Shown: in pieces, positions 1-5,997 of the stretch
Position numbering within the stretch: the first letter of the stretch is position 1
Layout of the letters: each line of letters starts with the position of its first letter
Assembly (NCBI GenBank): GCA_018700655.1
Contig: JABIUG010000279.1
Location: 1 to 15,565 of the forward strand
Length of the DNA stretch: 15,565 nucleotides
Reading direction: 5' to 3'
DNA from: Rhodospirillaceae bacterium
GTDB lineage: Bacteria; Pseudomonadota; Alphaproteobacteria; SP197
The notes under the pieces: model-generated
The model's input: the letters and a program-made list of their open reading frames with translations, nothing else
What the model was told of the DNA's origin: nothing
Database searches by the model: none
Translations under genes and position numbers: made by a program

Positions 1-219
1 CGCGCCGGACTCCATCATCGCCAGCGGGGCGCCGCCGGGCCCTTCATGATCGATGATCGCGGGCACCTTGTTGTTCGGGCTGATTTTCAGAAATTCAGGC
101 GTGAACTGCTCGCCCTTGTCGATGTTGACGATGATCAGATTGTAGGGGAGGGCACACTCCTCGAGCATGATGTGGACCTTCTGGCCGTTGGGCGTGTGGT
201 CGAAGAAGAGGTCAATCAT
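1..219 (-). CDS. Glutathione S-transferase, Nu-class/YfcG-like (N-terminal part only)
   Basis: The first 73 residues are visible; the gene continues past the left edge. The translation begins MIDLFFDHTPNGQKV and contains SPNNKVPAIIDHEG and a closing MESGA. These match the thioredoxin-fold glutathione-binding domain of the YfcG/YghU (Nu-class) GSTs, which act as GSH-dependent disulfide-bond oxidoreductases in the cytoplasm. The Thr-Pro-Asn motif near residue 9 takes the place of the catalytic Tyr/Ser of other GST classes, and NKVPAI holds the conserved cis-proline. GGAG lies about eight bases upstream of the ATG. It is divergent from the RidA-family gene, with 109 bp between the starts. The C-terminal helical domain is not in view, so the exact subclass is inferred. 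Confidence 0.85.
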   Translation of the reverse strand, partial: MIDLFFDHTPNGQKVHIMLEECALPYNLIIVNIDKGEQFTPEFLKISPNNKVPAIIDHEGPGGAPLAMMESGA

Positions 220-328
220 GGCGTGCTCCGGGCTGTTGACGCTCAAGGTTGCGATGATGGCCGCGCCGAGGCAAGGGATGCGTTAGGCTGACCACCACGC
301 TGACACCATCAACGACAGAGGGTCGACC

Positions 329-724
329 ATGATCACACGCAAAAATCCCGAAGGCGCCTATCCGCCACGGGGCTACCACCACATCGTCACGGCCGAAGGC
401 GGGAAACACGTCTGGTTGGCCGGGCAGGTCGCCTATGACGAACATCGCAATCTGATCGGCGGTGACGACGTCCAACTCCAGACCCGCGCCGTGCTCGCCA
501 ACATCGGCCACCGTCTGGCGGCAGCCGGGGCAGGGCCCGAACATGTCGTGCGCATCACGACCTATGTCGTGGGTTACGAACCGGCGCATCTGGCCGGCAT
601 CATGGAGGAACTCAACACCTTTTTCGGGCCCGAAAATCTGCCGACCAACACCCTGATCGGCGTCAGTTGCCTTGCCCTGCCGGAACTCCTGGTCGAGATC
701 GAACCCGTCGCGGTGATCGGTTAG
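329..724 (+). CDS. RidA/YjgF/UK114 family protein lacking the canonical catalytic Arg
   Basis: This 131-residue protein has the usual RidA length and fold signatures: an early GxHVWLAGQVAYD strand, the QTRAVLANIGHRLAAAGAG helix, VVRITTYVV, and a C-terminal TLIGVSCLALPELLVEIEPVAV strand pair. RidA enzymes hydrolyse reactive enamine/imine intermediates such as 2-aminoacrylate. They use an Arg just before the Leu-Pro of the last motif (ARLPxxxxVEIEA in E. coli). Here the motif reads CLALPELLVEIE, with Ala in that position. It therefore belongs to one of the Rid subfamilies without that residue, and deaminase activity should not be assumed. AGAGGG upstream serves as the ribosome binding site. Its TAG stop overlaps the stop of the convergent GNAT gene by two bases. 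Confidence 0.88.
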   Translation: MITRKNPEGAYPPRGYHHIVTAEGGKHVWLAGQVAYDEHRNLIGGDDVQLQTRAVLANIGHRLAAAGAGPEHVVRITTYVVGYEPAHLAGIMEELNTFFGPENLPTNTLIGVSCLALPELLVEIEPVAVIG

Positions 725-1179
725 TCGACCGGACGGCGCGCGATCATGCCGTGTTTTTCGGATGGGTCGAAACCGCAGGACTCGTAGAACCCGACCAAAT
801 GCGGCTGACCGGTCATCAGCATGACCTTGTAGCAGCCGGCATTCCATGCGGCTGACATGGCGTGCTGCACGACCTGTTTGGCCAGACCACGTCGGCGATG
901 GGCCGGATCGGTCACGACATTTTCGATGATGGCGTATGGCGCGCACCCGCGGGTGAGATTGTCGATCACGTTGAGATAACAGGAGGCACAGGCAAGACCG
1001 TCTTGCCGGGCCAGGAAGAGTTCCATACCCGGCGCCGCCAGGATGCGCGCGAAGACCTCGGCGGCGAAACGGTTGTCGGGTTCGCCATCCCGGGCATGGA
1101 GATGGCGATAGAGGTTCAGGACAGCCGGCAGGTCGTCGTTTCGCGCCGATCGGATTTCGAATGCCACGCTTTGCTCCAT
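721..1179 (-). CDS. GNAT family N-acetyltransferase
   Basis: This 152-residue protein is a single GNAT domain. Residues 6-20 (FEIRSARNDDLPAVL) form the first strand and helix. The acetyl-CoA pyrophosphate-binding motif A is VVTDPAHRRRGLAKQVV, about residues 88-104. GFYESCGF near the C-terminus is the usual motif-B end. The substrate is not evident; the family acetylates amines on small molecules, amino acids or proteins. No strong Shine-Dalgarno sequence precedes the chosen ATG, but the domain needs essentially the full length. It is transcribed towards the RidA-family gene and the two stop codons interlock at 721-724. Confidence 0.88.
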   Translation of the reverse strand: MEQSVAFEIRSARNDDLPAVLNLYRHLHARDGEPDNRFAAEVFARILAAPGMELFLARQDGLACASCYLNVIDNLTRGCAPYAIIENVVTDPAHRRRGLAKQVVQHAMSAAWNAGCYKVMLMTGQPHLVGFYESCGFDPSEKHGMIARRPVD

Positions 1180-1281
1180 CGATAACGTGAACGGATCGCC
1201 GTTTCCCGTGTCGGGAGCGCATATCCTAGACGAGCGGGAGGGGACGACGAAGGGGCTTCAAGCTGCGGGACGGTTTCTGGT

Positions 1282-2118
1282 TTACAGCTGCATTCTCAGG
1301 GCACGCTGACCGACGGTGCGACGCGCAACAAGATGGGTCATGAAGTGAGAGAAACTCCCATCACCTGCATCGGCATTCAAAACATGCAGCGGTTTTTGCG
1401 TTGCCAGTTCTTGCAACCGGGCCACCATCGCTGATCCCAGCTTTTTCCGGCGCTGATCGGGACGAACAGCAAGTTGTGCGAGTGTTTGAGATTCAGGGAT
1501 CATCGCAGCAAAACCTGTGAGGCCAGCAGCGTCAGTGGCCTGGACACATAGGAGATGACCCTTGATCGCCATCAGACTGTCGTCGTTGTTTTGCCAGGTT
1601 GGATTCCACGATCTGACCGAGGATGAGAACGGCACTATTGATTCCCAACCGGTTGGAACGATCTCGACGCCTCCATAGTTTGCTTTGTCGAAAGCCGGAA
1701 CATCATAGCAATCCAACAACCTGTGCGTTTCCATTCCAAGGCGAGAATAGAAGTCGACGGCCCTGGTATTTTCGTCCAGCACTTCGGCTTCGAGCATGGT
1801 GGCACCGAGATCTTTCAGGTTCTCAATGCATCTGGCGGCCAGGGTTCAGCCTAAGCCCTTTGACCTGAACCGGGGCCGCGTTCCACTGGATATCAGGTAC
1901 GCGTTCCTCTCACGCACAGCGACCAGCCAAATCGCAGCGACGCTGCCATCCACGACGGCCACGCGGGACGCATTCAGGTCCAGGCCACGCTGGACCATCA
2001 TGAACTGAAAGCTCCTCAATGTGAGGTTCAACGGCAACTGATAGTCGGAAAAAGCATCGATCATCGCCTCACACAACTGCTGTTCGGAACATTCGGTCAC
2101 GGGATGCGTCGTGAACAT
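1282..2118 (-). pseudogene. Tandem (double) GNAT acetyltransferase interrupted by one in-frame TGA
   Basis: One reading frame encodes two GNAT domains but is broken by a single TGA at 1846-1848. Upstream of it the protein runs from MFTTHPVTE to the motif-A segment TRPRFRSKGLG. Downstream it resumes in the same frame with TLAARCIENLKDLGA, VLDENTRAVDFYSRLGM, and then a second GNAT domain with VRPDQRRKKLGSAMVARL and C-terminal RTVGQRALRMQL. The stop occupies the variable residue after RxKGLG, usually Arg, Ser or Thr, so a CGA-to-TGA transition is the simplest cause. The start at 2118 has AGGA six bases upstream; a further ATG at 2142 lacks one. The second motif A has Lys where the first Gly is normal (RRKKLG for RRxGxG), so this half may also be degenerate. 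Sequencing error or readthrough are alternatives. Confidence 0.75.
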
Positions 2119-2303
2119 CGGCTTTCCTGGCGCATGGCTCATGATCGAAAGAAGTAACGACGCTGCTTTGATATGTCCTCAAGGTCAACGCGCATTGTCT
2201 CGCATGCGATAGTGGATTCGAGGTGATCGTTCGTGAGCCGTTGCACTGCCAACGCGAGTTCGAGGAGCATCTGTGGCAACACCTGGGCAGTTTATCAAAG
2301 GGC

Positions 2304-2387
2304 TTACAGACTGAGCCGGAAAAGGTTGCCAGTGGGATCGCCACGCTTAATCTGCATGACGACCTCCAACGGCGGTCGCGGATCGTG
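2304..2387 (-). pseudogene. Possible C-terminal remnant of a VOC/glyoxalase-like gene
   Basis: Read on the minus strand this short frame ends with IKRGDPTGNLFRLSL followed by TAA. It resembles the last strand of vicinal-oxygen-chelate proteins, where a (D)PxGN(L/F)xxL motif carries or precedes the C-terminal metal ligand. An in-frame TGA lies directly upstream, and I found no extension of the domain in the other minus frames up to about 2570. If real, this is the tail of a decayed gene. A 27-residue match can arise by chance, so confidence is low. Confidence 0.3.
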
Positions 2388-2450
2388 TCAGGTGAACGGG
2401 GGGTCGTCTCGCTTGAGAACGAACGAGCGACAACGTCACAATTGTAGTCG

Positions 2451-2466
2451 CATAATATATATTATG
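2451..2466. repeat. Perfect 16-bp AT-rich palindrome (possible operator)
   Basis: CATAATATATATTATG reads identically on both strands. It lies about 105 bases upstream of the GNAT start at 2572, in an AT-rich patch followed by TTGTTTATATTTTAAAT. The position would suit a regulator site or promoter region for the GNAT/VOC pair, but no clear -35/-10 combination could be assigned. Confidence 0.45.
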
Positions 2467-2571
2467 GAAACTCTTGTTTATATTTTAAATCCAATGCCTT
2501 AGACGGAACTATCCACTTGGAACACGAATCTTGACCACGACTTGCTTCTGTCACCCTGTGTGGCCAACCCG

Positions 2572-3033
2572 ATGACTGCCACCTGGCACATCCGCGCAGC
2601 AACAGCATCCGACACCCAGGCACTGATCCGTTGCATCGATGCTGCCTACAAACCCTATGCCGAACGTATTCCGGACCTGCCGGCCGTCTCCGAGGGCTGC
2701 GCCGAAGAGATCGCGGCACAGCGGGTCTGGGTCGCGGTCATGGGTGAAACCACGGTCATCGGCGGCCTCTTCCTTTTGCCACAGCCCGACGCCATGAAGC
2801 TCGCCAATGTCGCGGTCGATCGCGATCATGGCAGCAAAGGCATCGGCCGTGCCCTAATCGCCCATGCCGAACAGGAATCCATCAGGCAGGGTTACACGGT
2901 GCTCACGCTCAACACCCATGTCGCCATGCCTGGGAACATCGCGTTCTACACCAGGCTGGGTTGGACCGAGACCGCGCGCCACGGCAACACGGTTTCCATG
3001 CGCAAGGACCTCAGGGAAGCCGGACATGTTTAG
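2572..3033 (+). CDS. GNAT family N-acetyltransferase
   Basis: This 153-residue single-domain GNAT begins MTATWHIRAATASDTQAL. Motif A is LANVAVDRDHGSKGIGRALI at about residues 83-102, with the canonical Gly-x-Gly of the acetyl-CoA pyrophosphate loop. NIAFYTRLGWTE near the end is the typical motif-B finish. The ATG at 2572 is chosen because the domain starts right after it. In-frame TTG (2542) and GTG (2560) codons upstream would add residues unlike the family, and no start has a strong Shine-Dalgarno sequence. The last eight bases overlap the start of the VOC gene, so the two are probably translationally coupled. The substrate is unknown. Confidence 0.85.
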   Translation: MTATWHIRAATASDTQALIRCIDAAYKPYAERIPDLPAVSEGCAEEIAAQRVWVAVMGETTVIGGLFLLPQPDAMKLANVAVDRDHGSKGIGRALIAHAEQESIRQGYTVLTLNTHVAMPGNIAFYTRLGWTETARHGNTVSMRKDLREAGHV

Positions 3034-3793
3034 GATCAGGCGAAACCATCTGCCGGTCTTGTCCCTTGAAGGCCTTCAGGCGTTCTACGGCGATCTGTTG
3101 GGCATGGAGGTGCTCGGAAGCGACGACGAACCGGTTTTCGGCTTCGATCCCGATCAATGTTGCCTGGCGTTCCGTGCAACCGCGAGCGCGCCGCACAAAC
3201 CCGGGCAGCATGATTTCTGCTGGAAAATTGGCATCACGTTGCGCGATCTCGATGCCGCCGTGGTGTATCTGCGCTCACGCGGCGTCGAGCTGCGCGATCC
3301 CATCCAGTTCCTCGATATCGGTTACATGACCAAGCTGGTCGATCCCAACGGCTTCATCATCGAACTGCTGCAACAGGAGTTTGAGGGCCATCACTGCCCT
3401 GCTCCCGCCAGCCATCCCATCGCCGATCAGGCCACGCTGGCGCATATCACCCTGCGTGTGACCGACCTGGAGGCTGCAAAGGCGTTCTTCGAGAGTGATC
3501 TCGGCATGCGCCTGATGTCGGTTCAGCCGGTCCATGAATACGCGTTCTGTCTCTATTTCTATTGCTGGAGCGATGAGCCGCTGCCGGACCCGGACCTGGC
3601 TTCGGTCGCCAACCGCGCATGGCTCTGGGCCAGACCCTATGCCTTCATCGAACTCCAGCACCTGGAACTGCCAACCAAAAAACTCCGCAAAGTCGGCAAG
3701 AAGAGCGCGGGGTTTGACGGGTTTTCGTTCGGCGCGCCGGGCGCAGCAAAAGCCCGATACGTGCCGGTCGATGCCATGAAGGGTTTGAAATAA
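3026..3793 (+). CDS. Two-domain VOC (glyoxalase/dioxygenase superfamily) protein
   Basis: This 255-residue protein holds two vicinal-oxygen-chelate modules. The first (about residues 7-115) has HLPVLSLEGLQAFYGDLLGM and ends KLVDPNGFIIELLQQ. The second (about 134-220) begins AHITLRVTDLEAAKAFFESDLGM and carries FIELQH as a likely C-terminal metal-ligand strand. VOC proteins use paired His/Glu ligands to bind a divalent metal in lyases, ring-cleavage dioxygenases and resistance proteins; the reaction here cannot be read. The ATG at 3026 has AGGGAAG well placed upstream and overlaps the GNAT stop. The open frame extends 54 codons further upstream, but those residues are only the GNAT gene in another frame. 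The final basic stretch (KKLRKVGKKSAG, then FDGFSFGAPGAAKAR) is not typical of the fold. Confidence 0.85.
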   Translation: MFRIRRNHLPVLSLEGLQAFYGDLLGMEVLGSDDEPVFGFDPDQCCLAFRATASAPHKPGQHDFCWKIGITLRDLDAAVVYLRSRGVELRDPIQFLDIGYMTKLVDPNGFIIELLQQEFEGHHCPAPASHPIADQATLAHITLRVTDLEAAKAFFESDLGMRLMSVQPVHEYAFCLYFYCWSDEPLPDPDLASVANRAWLWARPYAFIELQHLELPTKKLRKVGKKSAGFDGFSFGAPGAAKARYVPVDAMKGLK

Positions 3794-3831
3794 CCAGGGT
3801 TTGGCGCTGAGCCCTTGAAACCAAAGGTATA

Positions 3832-3849
3832 TTGGTACATATGTACCAA
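3832..3849. promoter_or_regulatory. Perfect 18-bp palindrome spanning a start codon (probable operator)
   Basis: TTGGTACATATGTACCAA is a perfect inverted repeat whose centre contains the ATG at 3841. It overlaps a TATATT hexamer (3828-3833) that could be a -10 element. Ribbon-helix-helix proteins bind such symmetric sites as dimers of dimers, and the gene starting inside it encodes one, so autorepression is the natural inference. No binding data exist here. Confidence 0.65.
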
Positions 3850-4104
3850 ATGAAAACGATTGAACGTACACAGACCGGTGTTCGTCTCGAAAAGCGGTTG
3901 CTCAAGGTCCTCAAGGGCCTGGCAGAACATCTCGACCTCTCGCTGGGTGATCTCCTTGAAGGGGTCGCCCTCCACAGTTTCGAGAACAAACCGCCCTTTT
4001 CGCGCGAAACCCTGGTCAAGATCGAGCAGCTCAAGGCCGTTTACGACCTCGACATCGATGCCTCGCACAGCCACGCCCTGAAAGAAACGGAGCCAAAATC
4101 ATGA
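3841..4104 (+). CDS. Small ribbon-helix-helix-like DNA-binding protein
   Basis: This protein has 87 residues from the ATG at 3841, or 84 from the ATG at 3850. Residues about 9-45 (RTQTGVRLEKRLLKVLKGLAEHLDLSLGDLLEGVALHSF) fit a ribbon-helix-helix plan: a basic beta strand, a charged amphipathic helix, a short turn with Leu-Ser, and a second helix. The C-terminal part is a further helix with a His-rich tail and no named domain. Neither start has a properly spaced Shine-Dalgarno sequence (AAAGG is 13 bases from 3841). With the possible -10 at 3828-3833 the transcript might begin at the start codon itself. It overlaps the next gene by ATGA. The RHH assignment rests on pattern alone. Confidence 0.75.
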   Translation: MYQMKTIERTQTGVRLEKRLLKVLKGLAEHLDLSLGDLLEGVALHSFENKPPFSRETLVKIEQLKAVYDLDIDASHSHALKETEPKS

Positions 4105-4499
4105 CGTCTGATATCGCCGAACTCGTGCGCACGTTTGAGGACCATGCGATCGACGCCGCAAACTTTCGCCATGCAGACCATGTCGAAGTCGCCCATGCAA
4201 TGCTTGCCACCTATGACTTCATGGACGCGACCCTGCGTTATGCCCGCGCGATTGACGCCATCGCGACCAAGGCCGGCGCAGCGTCGAAGTTCAACACCAC
4301 GATCACCTTTGCCTTCATGAGTCTGATTGCCGAGCGTATGGGCACGGCCAGCCACACCGACTATGCAGCCTTCATCGCCGACAACCAGGATCTGCTTTCC
4401 AAGGACATCCTGGCGCCCTGGTATTCAAAAGAACGCCTGAACTGTGACCTGGCACGCCGGACCTTCATTCTGCCCGACACCGGCAGCGTTCAGGCCTGA
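4101..4499 (+). CDS. Conserved protein of unknown function (FxHxDH motif)
   Basis: This 132-residue, probably all-helical cytoplasmic protein has no signal peptide or membrane segment. Recognisable family features are FRHADHVEVAHAML (residues 24-37), KFNTTITFAF (about 61-70), WYSKERL and ARRTFILPD near the end. I recall these as a recurring pattern in uncharacterised bacterial proteins, but I know of no assigned function. The clustered His and Asp of HADH could bind a metal; this is only a suggestion. CGGAG lies eight bases upstream, and the ATGA overlap with the RHH-like gene indicates coupled expression, so the first protein may regulate or partner the second. Its end overlaps the convergent DUF1801 gene by 10 bp. 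Confidence 0.8.
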   Translation: MTSDIAELVRTFEDHAIDAANFRHADHVEVAHAMLATYDFMDATLRYARAIDAIATKAGAASKFNTTITFAFMSLIAERMGTASHTDYAAFIADNQDLLSKDILAPWYSKERLNCDLARRTFILPDTGSVQA

Positions 4500-4912
4500 C
4501 CCGTTGCTGCCCCGCGTTTGCGCAGCTGATAGGTCAGCGCCAGCGCAATGCAGTGGCGCAGCGCAGCACCGGTTTCTTCACTTGAGGGGCCCAGAATGAA
4601 CGCCCTCTTCCCCGAAAACTCCAGAAAACCTTCATAACGCTCGCGAAACTGCGTGATCAAGTCGGTCTGGCAGGGCACGTCCAGCCGTGGCGTGTCGGGG
4701 GCCTTGCGGTCGCATCCCAGCCTGATCGTCGTGCCGCTTTGGCTCTCGACGGGCCGGTAGCTGGGCTGGCCCCATTTCAATGTTTCTGCGAGCGGAGCAA
4801 CACCTTCCGTCGAGGCCGCAACGTCGAAGATTTCCGGTCTGATCTCCAGCAGACGTTTCGTCAAGCGATCGGGCGAGCCTTCAAAGGCGTGCCTGATGGT
4901 GTCACTTGGCAT
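4490..4912 (-). CDS. DUF1801 domain-containing protein
   Basis: From the ATG at 4912 the protein has 140 residues. It shows the DUF1801 hallmark ETLKWGQPSY in its first half, a middle beta region (GTTIRLGC) and the C-terminal LEFSGKRAFILGP stretch with a closing helix. The family is small, cytoplasmic and of undefined function. The frame stays open upstream to 5056, but those 48 residues would overlap the divergent oxygenase start and do not resemble the family, so 4912 is preferred; 4930 is also possible. The ribosome binding site is poor (GAGG directly abuts the ATG). It is convergent with the FxHxDH gene. Confidence 0.8.
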   Translation of the reverse strand: MPSDTIRHAFEGSPDRLTKRLLEIRPEIFDVAASTEGVAPLAETLKWGQPSYRPVESQSGTTIRLGCDRKAPDTPRLDVPCQTDLITQFRERYEGFLEFSGKRAFILGPSSEETGAALRHCIALALTYQLRKRGAATGQA

Positions 4913-5006
4913 CCTCGATCGTGTTGTCATCGTCGCGGGCAGTTCCAGAACGGCAGTTTCTACGATAGCGTTTCGCCGCGCAGATGCGACCCTATCGGAG
5001 AATGCC

Positions 5007-5861
5007 ATGCCGGCAGCGAGCCACAGCCGTAACGAAACCACGTTGCCGGAAGGCATCGATCCGGCAAGCCTCGTCGACCTCGAGCGTTATCCGCTTCTCG
5101 AGCGCGAGAGCCCGGCCTATCAGGCTCTGGTCGATGACCTGCACGATCGTCTTCTGGCAGAGAAAATCCTGCCCATGGAAGACTTTCTGACGCCTGAGGG
5201 CATCAGGCTTCTCCTGGCCGATGCAGAGACCATGGAGCCCAGCGCCTATCACTGTGCCAAAACCGGCAATCCCTATGGCATCGATCCCGCAAAGATCGAC
5301 GCCCTGCCCAACGGTCATCCAGGCAAGATCATGTCGCCGACCGTGCGCGATGGTGTGGCTTACCACGATATGCAGGGCTCACTCTGCGCGGCCTTGTACG
5401 CATGGCCGCCGTTACGCCGCTTCGTTGCCGATGTCCTGAAAGTGCCGGAGCTTTACCTGCAGGATGACCCCAGCAATGCGCTGGTCCTGCAGTTCTACAA
5501 ACCCGGCGGCAAACTGGCCTGGCATTTCGACCGCTCGAAGTATTCGACCATCCTGCAGCTTCAGGCCGCCGACGAAGGCGGGTATTTCGAGGCCGCACCG
5601 GGCATTCGTGATGCCGAGAACGAGAATTATGACGCTGTACGCGCCCTGGTGCTGGGTGAAACAGAACCACCGCTGCGGCGCAAGTCGAAACCCGGGACGT
5701 TTGTCATCATCAACGGCAACCACACCCTCCACCGGGTGACCGATATCGGCGGCGACCGCGCCCGTATGTCGCTGATCCTGGCCTATGAGGAAGAACCAGG
5801 CGTGCTCCTGCCGGTTTACCTGCGGCGCATCTTCTTCGGGCCCGACTGCCCAGGCGACTGA
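5007..5861 (+). CDS. 2OG-Fe(II) oxygenase resembling the HalD/BesD group
   Basis: This 284-residue protein has the Fe(II)/2-oxoglutarate facial triad. His173 and Asp175 lie in WHFDRSKYSTILQLQ, the distal His242 in NGNHTLHRV, and downstream Arg251/Arg253 (GDRARMSL) are candidates for 2-oxoglutarate binding. The overall layout (PYGIDPAKIDALPNGHPGK, YHDMQGSLC, LQFYKPGGKLAWHFDRS, GGYFEAAPGIRD) recalls the family containing the amino-acid halogenases BesD and HalD; I recognise this from memory. Those halogenases have Gly in place of the iron-binding Asp. Here Asp is present, so hydroxylation or another oxidation of an amino acid or similar small molecule is more likely. GGAG six bases upstream supports the ATG at 5007. 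The gene diverges from DUF1801 with 94 bp between starts. Confidence 0.8.
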   Translation: MPAASHSRNETTLPEGIDPASLVDLERYPLLERESPAYQALVDDLHDRLLAEKILPMEDFLTPEGIRLLLADAETMEPSAYHCAKTGNPYGIDPAKIDALPNGHPGKIMSPTVRDGVAYHDMQGSLCAALYAWPPLRRFVADVLKVPELYLQDDPSNALVLQFYKPGGKLAWHFDRSKYSTILQLQAADEGGYFEAAPGIRDAENENYDAVRALVLGETEPPLRRKSKPGTFVIINGNHTLHRVTDIGGDRARMSLILAYEEEPGVLLPVYLRRIFFGPDCPGD

Positions 5862-5868
5862 TTCGGCC

Positions 5869-5931
5869 TAGAGTAGATCGCGTCAAGCCTGCATCGCTTG
5901 CGCTACGGGCTTGAGGCGTGAATCTGCTCTA
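5869..5931. repeat. Imperfect inverted repeat, about 63 bp
   Basis: The outer arms TAGAGTAGAT and ATCTGCTCTA pair with one G-U mismatch. TCAAGCC (5883-5889) pairs perfectly with GGCTTGA (5908-5914), with unmatched bases between the two stems. It sits seven bases after the oxygenase stop and next to a second inverted repeat. The pair resembles dispersed palindromic intergenic elements common in alphaproteobacteria; no second copy is present in this window. Confidence 0.6.
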
Positions 5932-5950
5932 CCTCTATGAACTGGATTTA

Positions 5951-5990
5951 CGCGAAACAGTTGCACCACTCGTGGTGCAACTGTTTCGCG
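5951..5990. repeat. Perfect inverted repeat, 19-bp arms (hairpin / palindromic element)
   Basis: CGCGAAACAGTTGCACCAC is followed by TC and then by its exact reverse complement. As RNA it folds to an 18-bp stem with a CTCG tetraloop. It lies between the convergent oxygenase and MBL-fold genes, ending seven bases before the MBL stop. No T-run follows on either strand, so it is not a classic terminator, although it could stabilise 3' ends of both transcripts. GGAT and ATCC just outside the arms extend the symmetry imperfectly. Confidence 0.8.
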
Positions 5991-5997
5991 ATCCGAT

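Larger units (their letters stand above)
2119..2571. other. Gene-poor AT-richer gap with a possible gene remnant and a palindrome
   Basis: About 450 bases lie between the broken double-GNAT gene (minus strand) and the next GNAT gene (plus strand), with no convincing intact gene. Several short open frames exist, including a 74-codon one at 2223-2447 on the plus strand, but none shows family motifs or a good ribosome binding site. The stretch holds a possible VOC-protein C-terminal remnant at 2304-2387 and a 16-bp palindrome at 2451-2466. The segment around 2450-2500 is much more AT-rich than its surroundings, as expected of a promoter region or of inserted and decayed DNA. Confidence 0.55.

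Noticed and set aside
212..1222. 336-codon minus-strand frame covering the RidA-family and GNAT region
   Set aside because: It conflicts with two clear genes in other frames, and its Arg/Pro-rich translation has no domain.
1846..1848. In-frame TGA read as selenocysteine
   Set aside because: The position in the GNAT acetyl-CoA loop is normally Arg/Ser/Thr, not Cys, and no convincing SECIS-like hairpin was recognised after it.
2223..2447. 74-codon plus-strand gene
   Set aside because: It starts with GTG without a ribosome binding site, has no motif, and overlaps the more plausible minus-strand VOC remnant.
3275..3871. 198-codon minus-strand frame opposite the VOC gene
   Set aside because: Antisense shadow of the two-domain VOC gene.
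4913..5056. Longer N-terminus for the DUF1801 protein
   Set aside because: The added residues do not resemble the family and would overlap the start of the divergent oxygenase gene.
5951..5990. Intrinsic (Rho-independent) terminator
   Set aside because: The stem is strong, but no T-run follows on either strand, so it is listed as a palindromic repeat instead.
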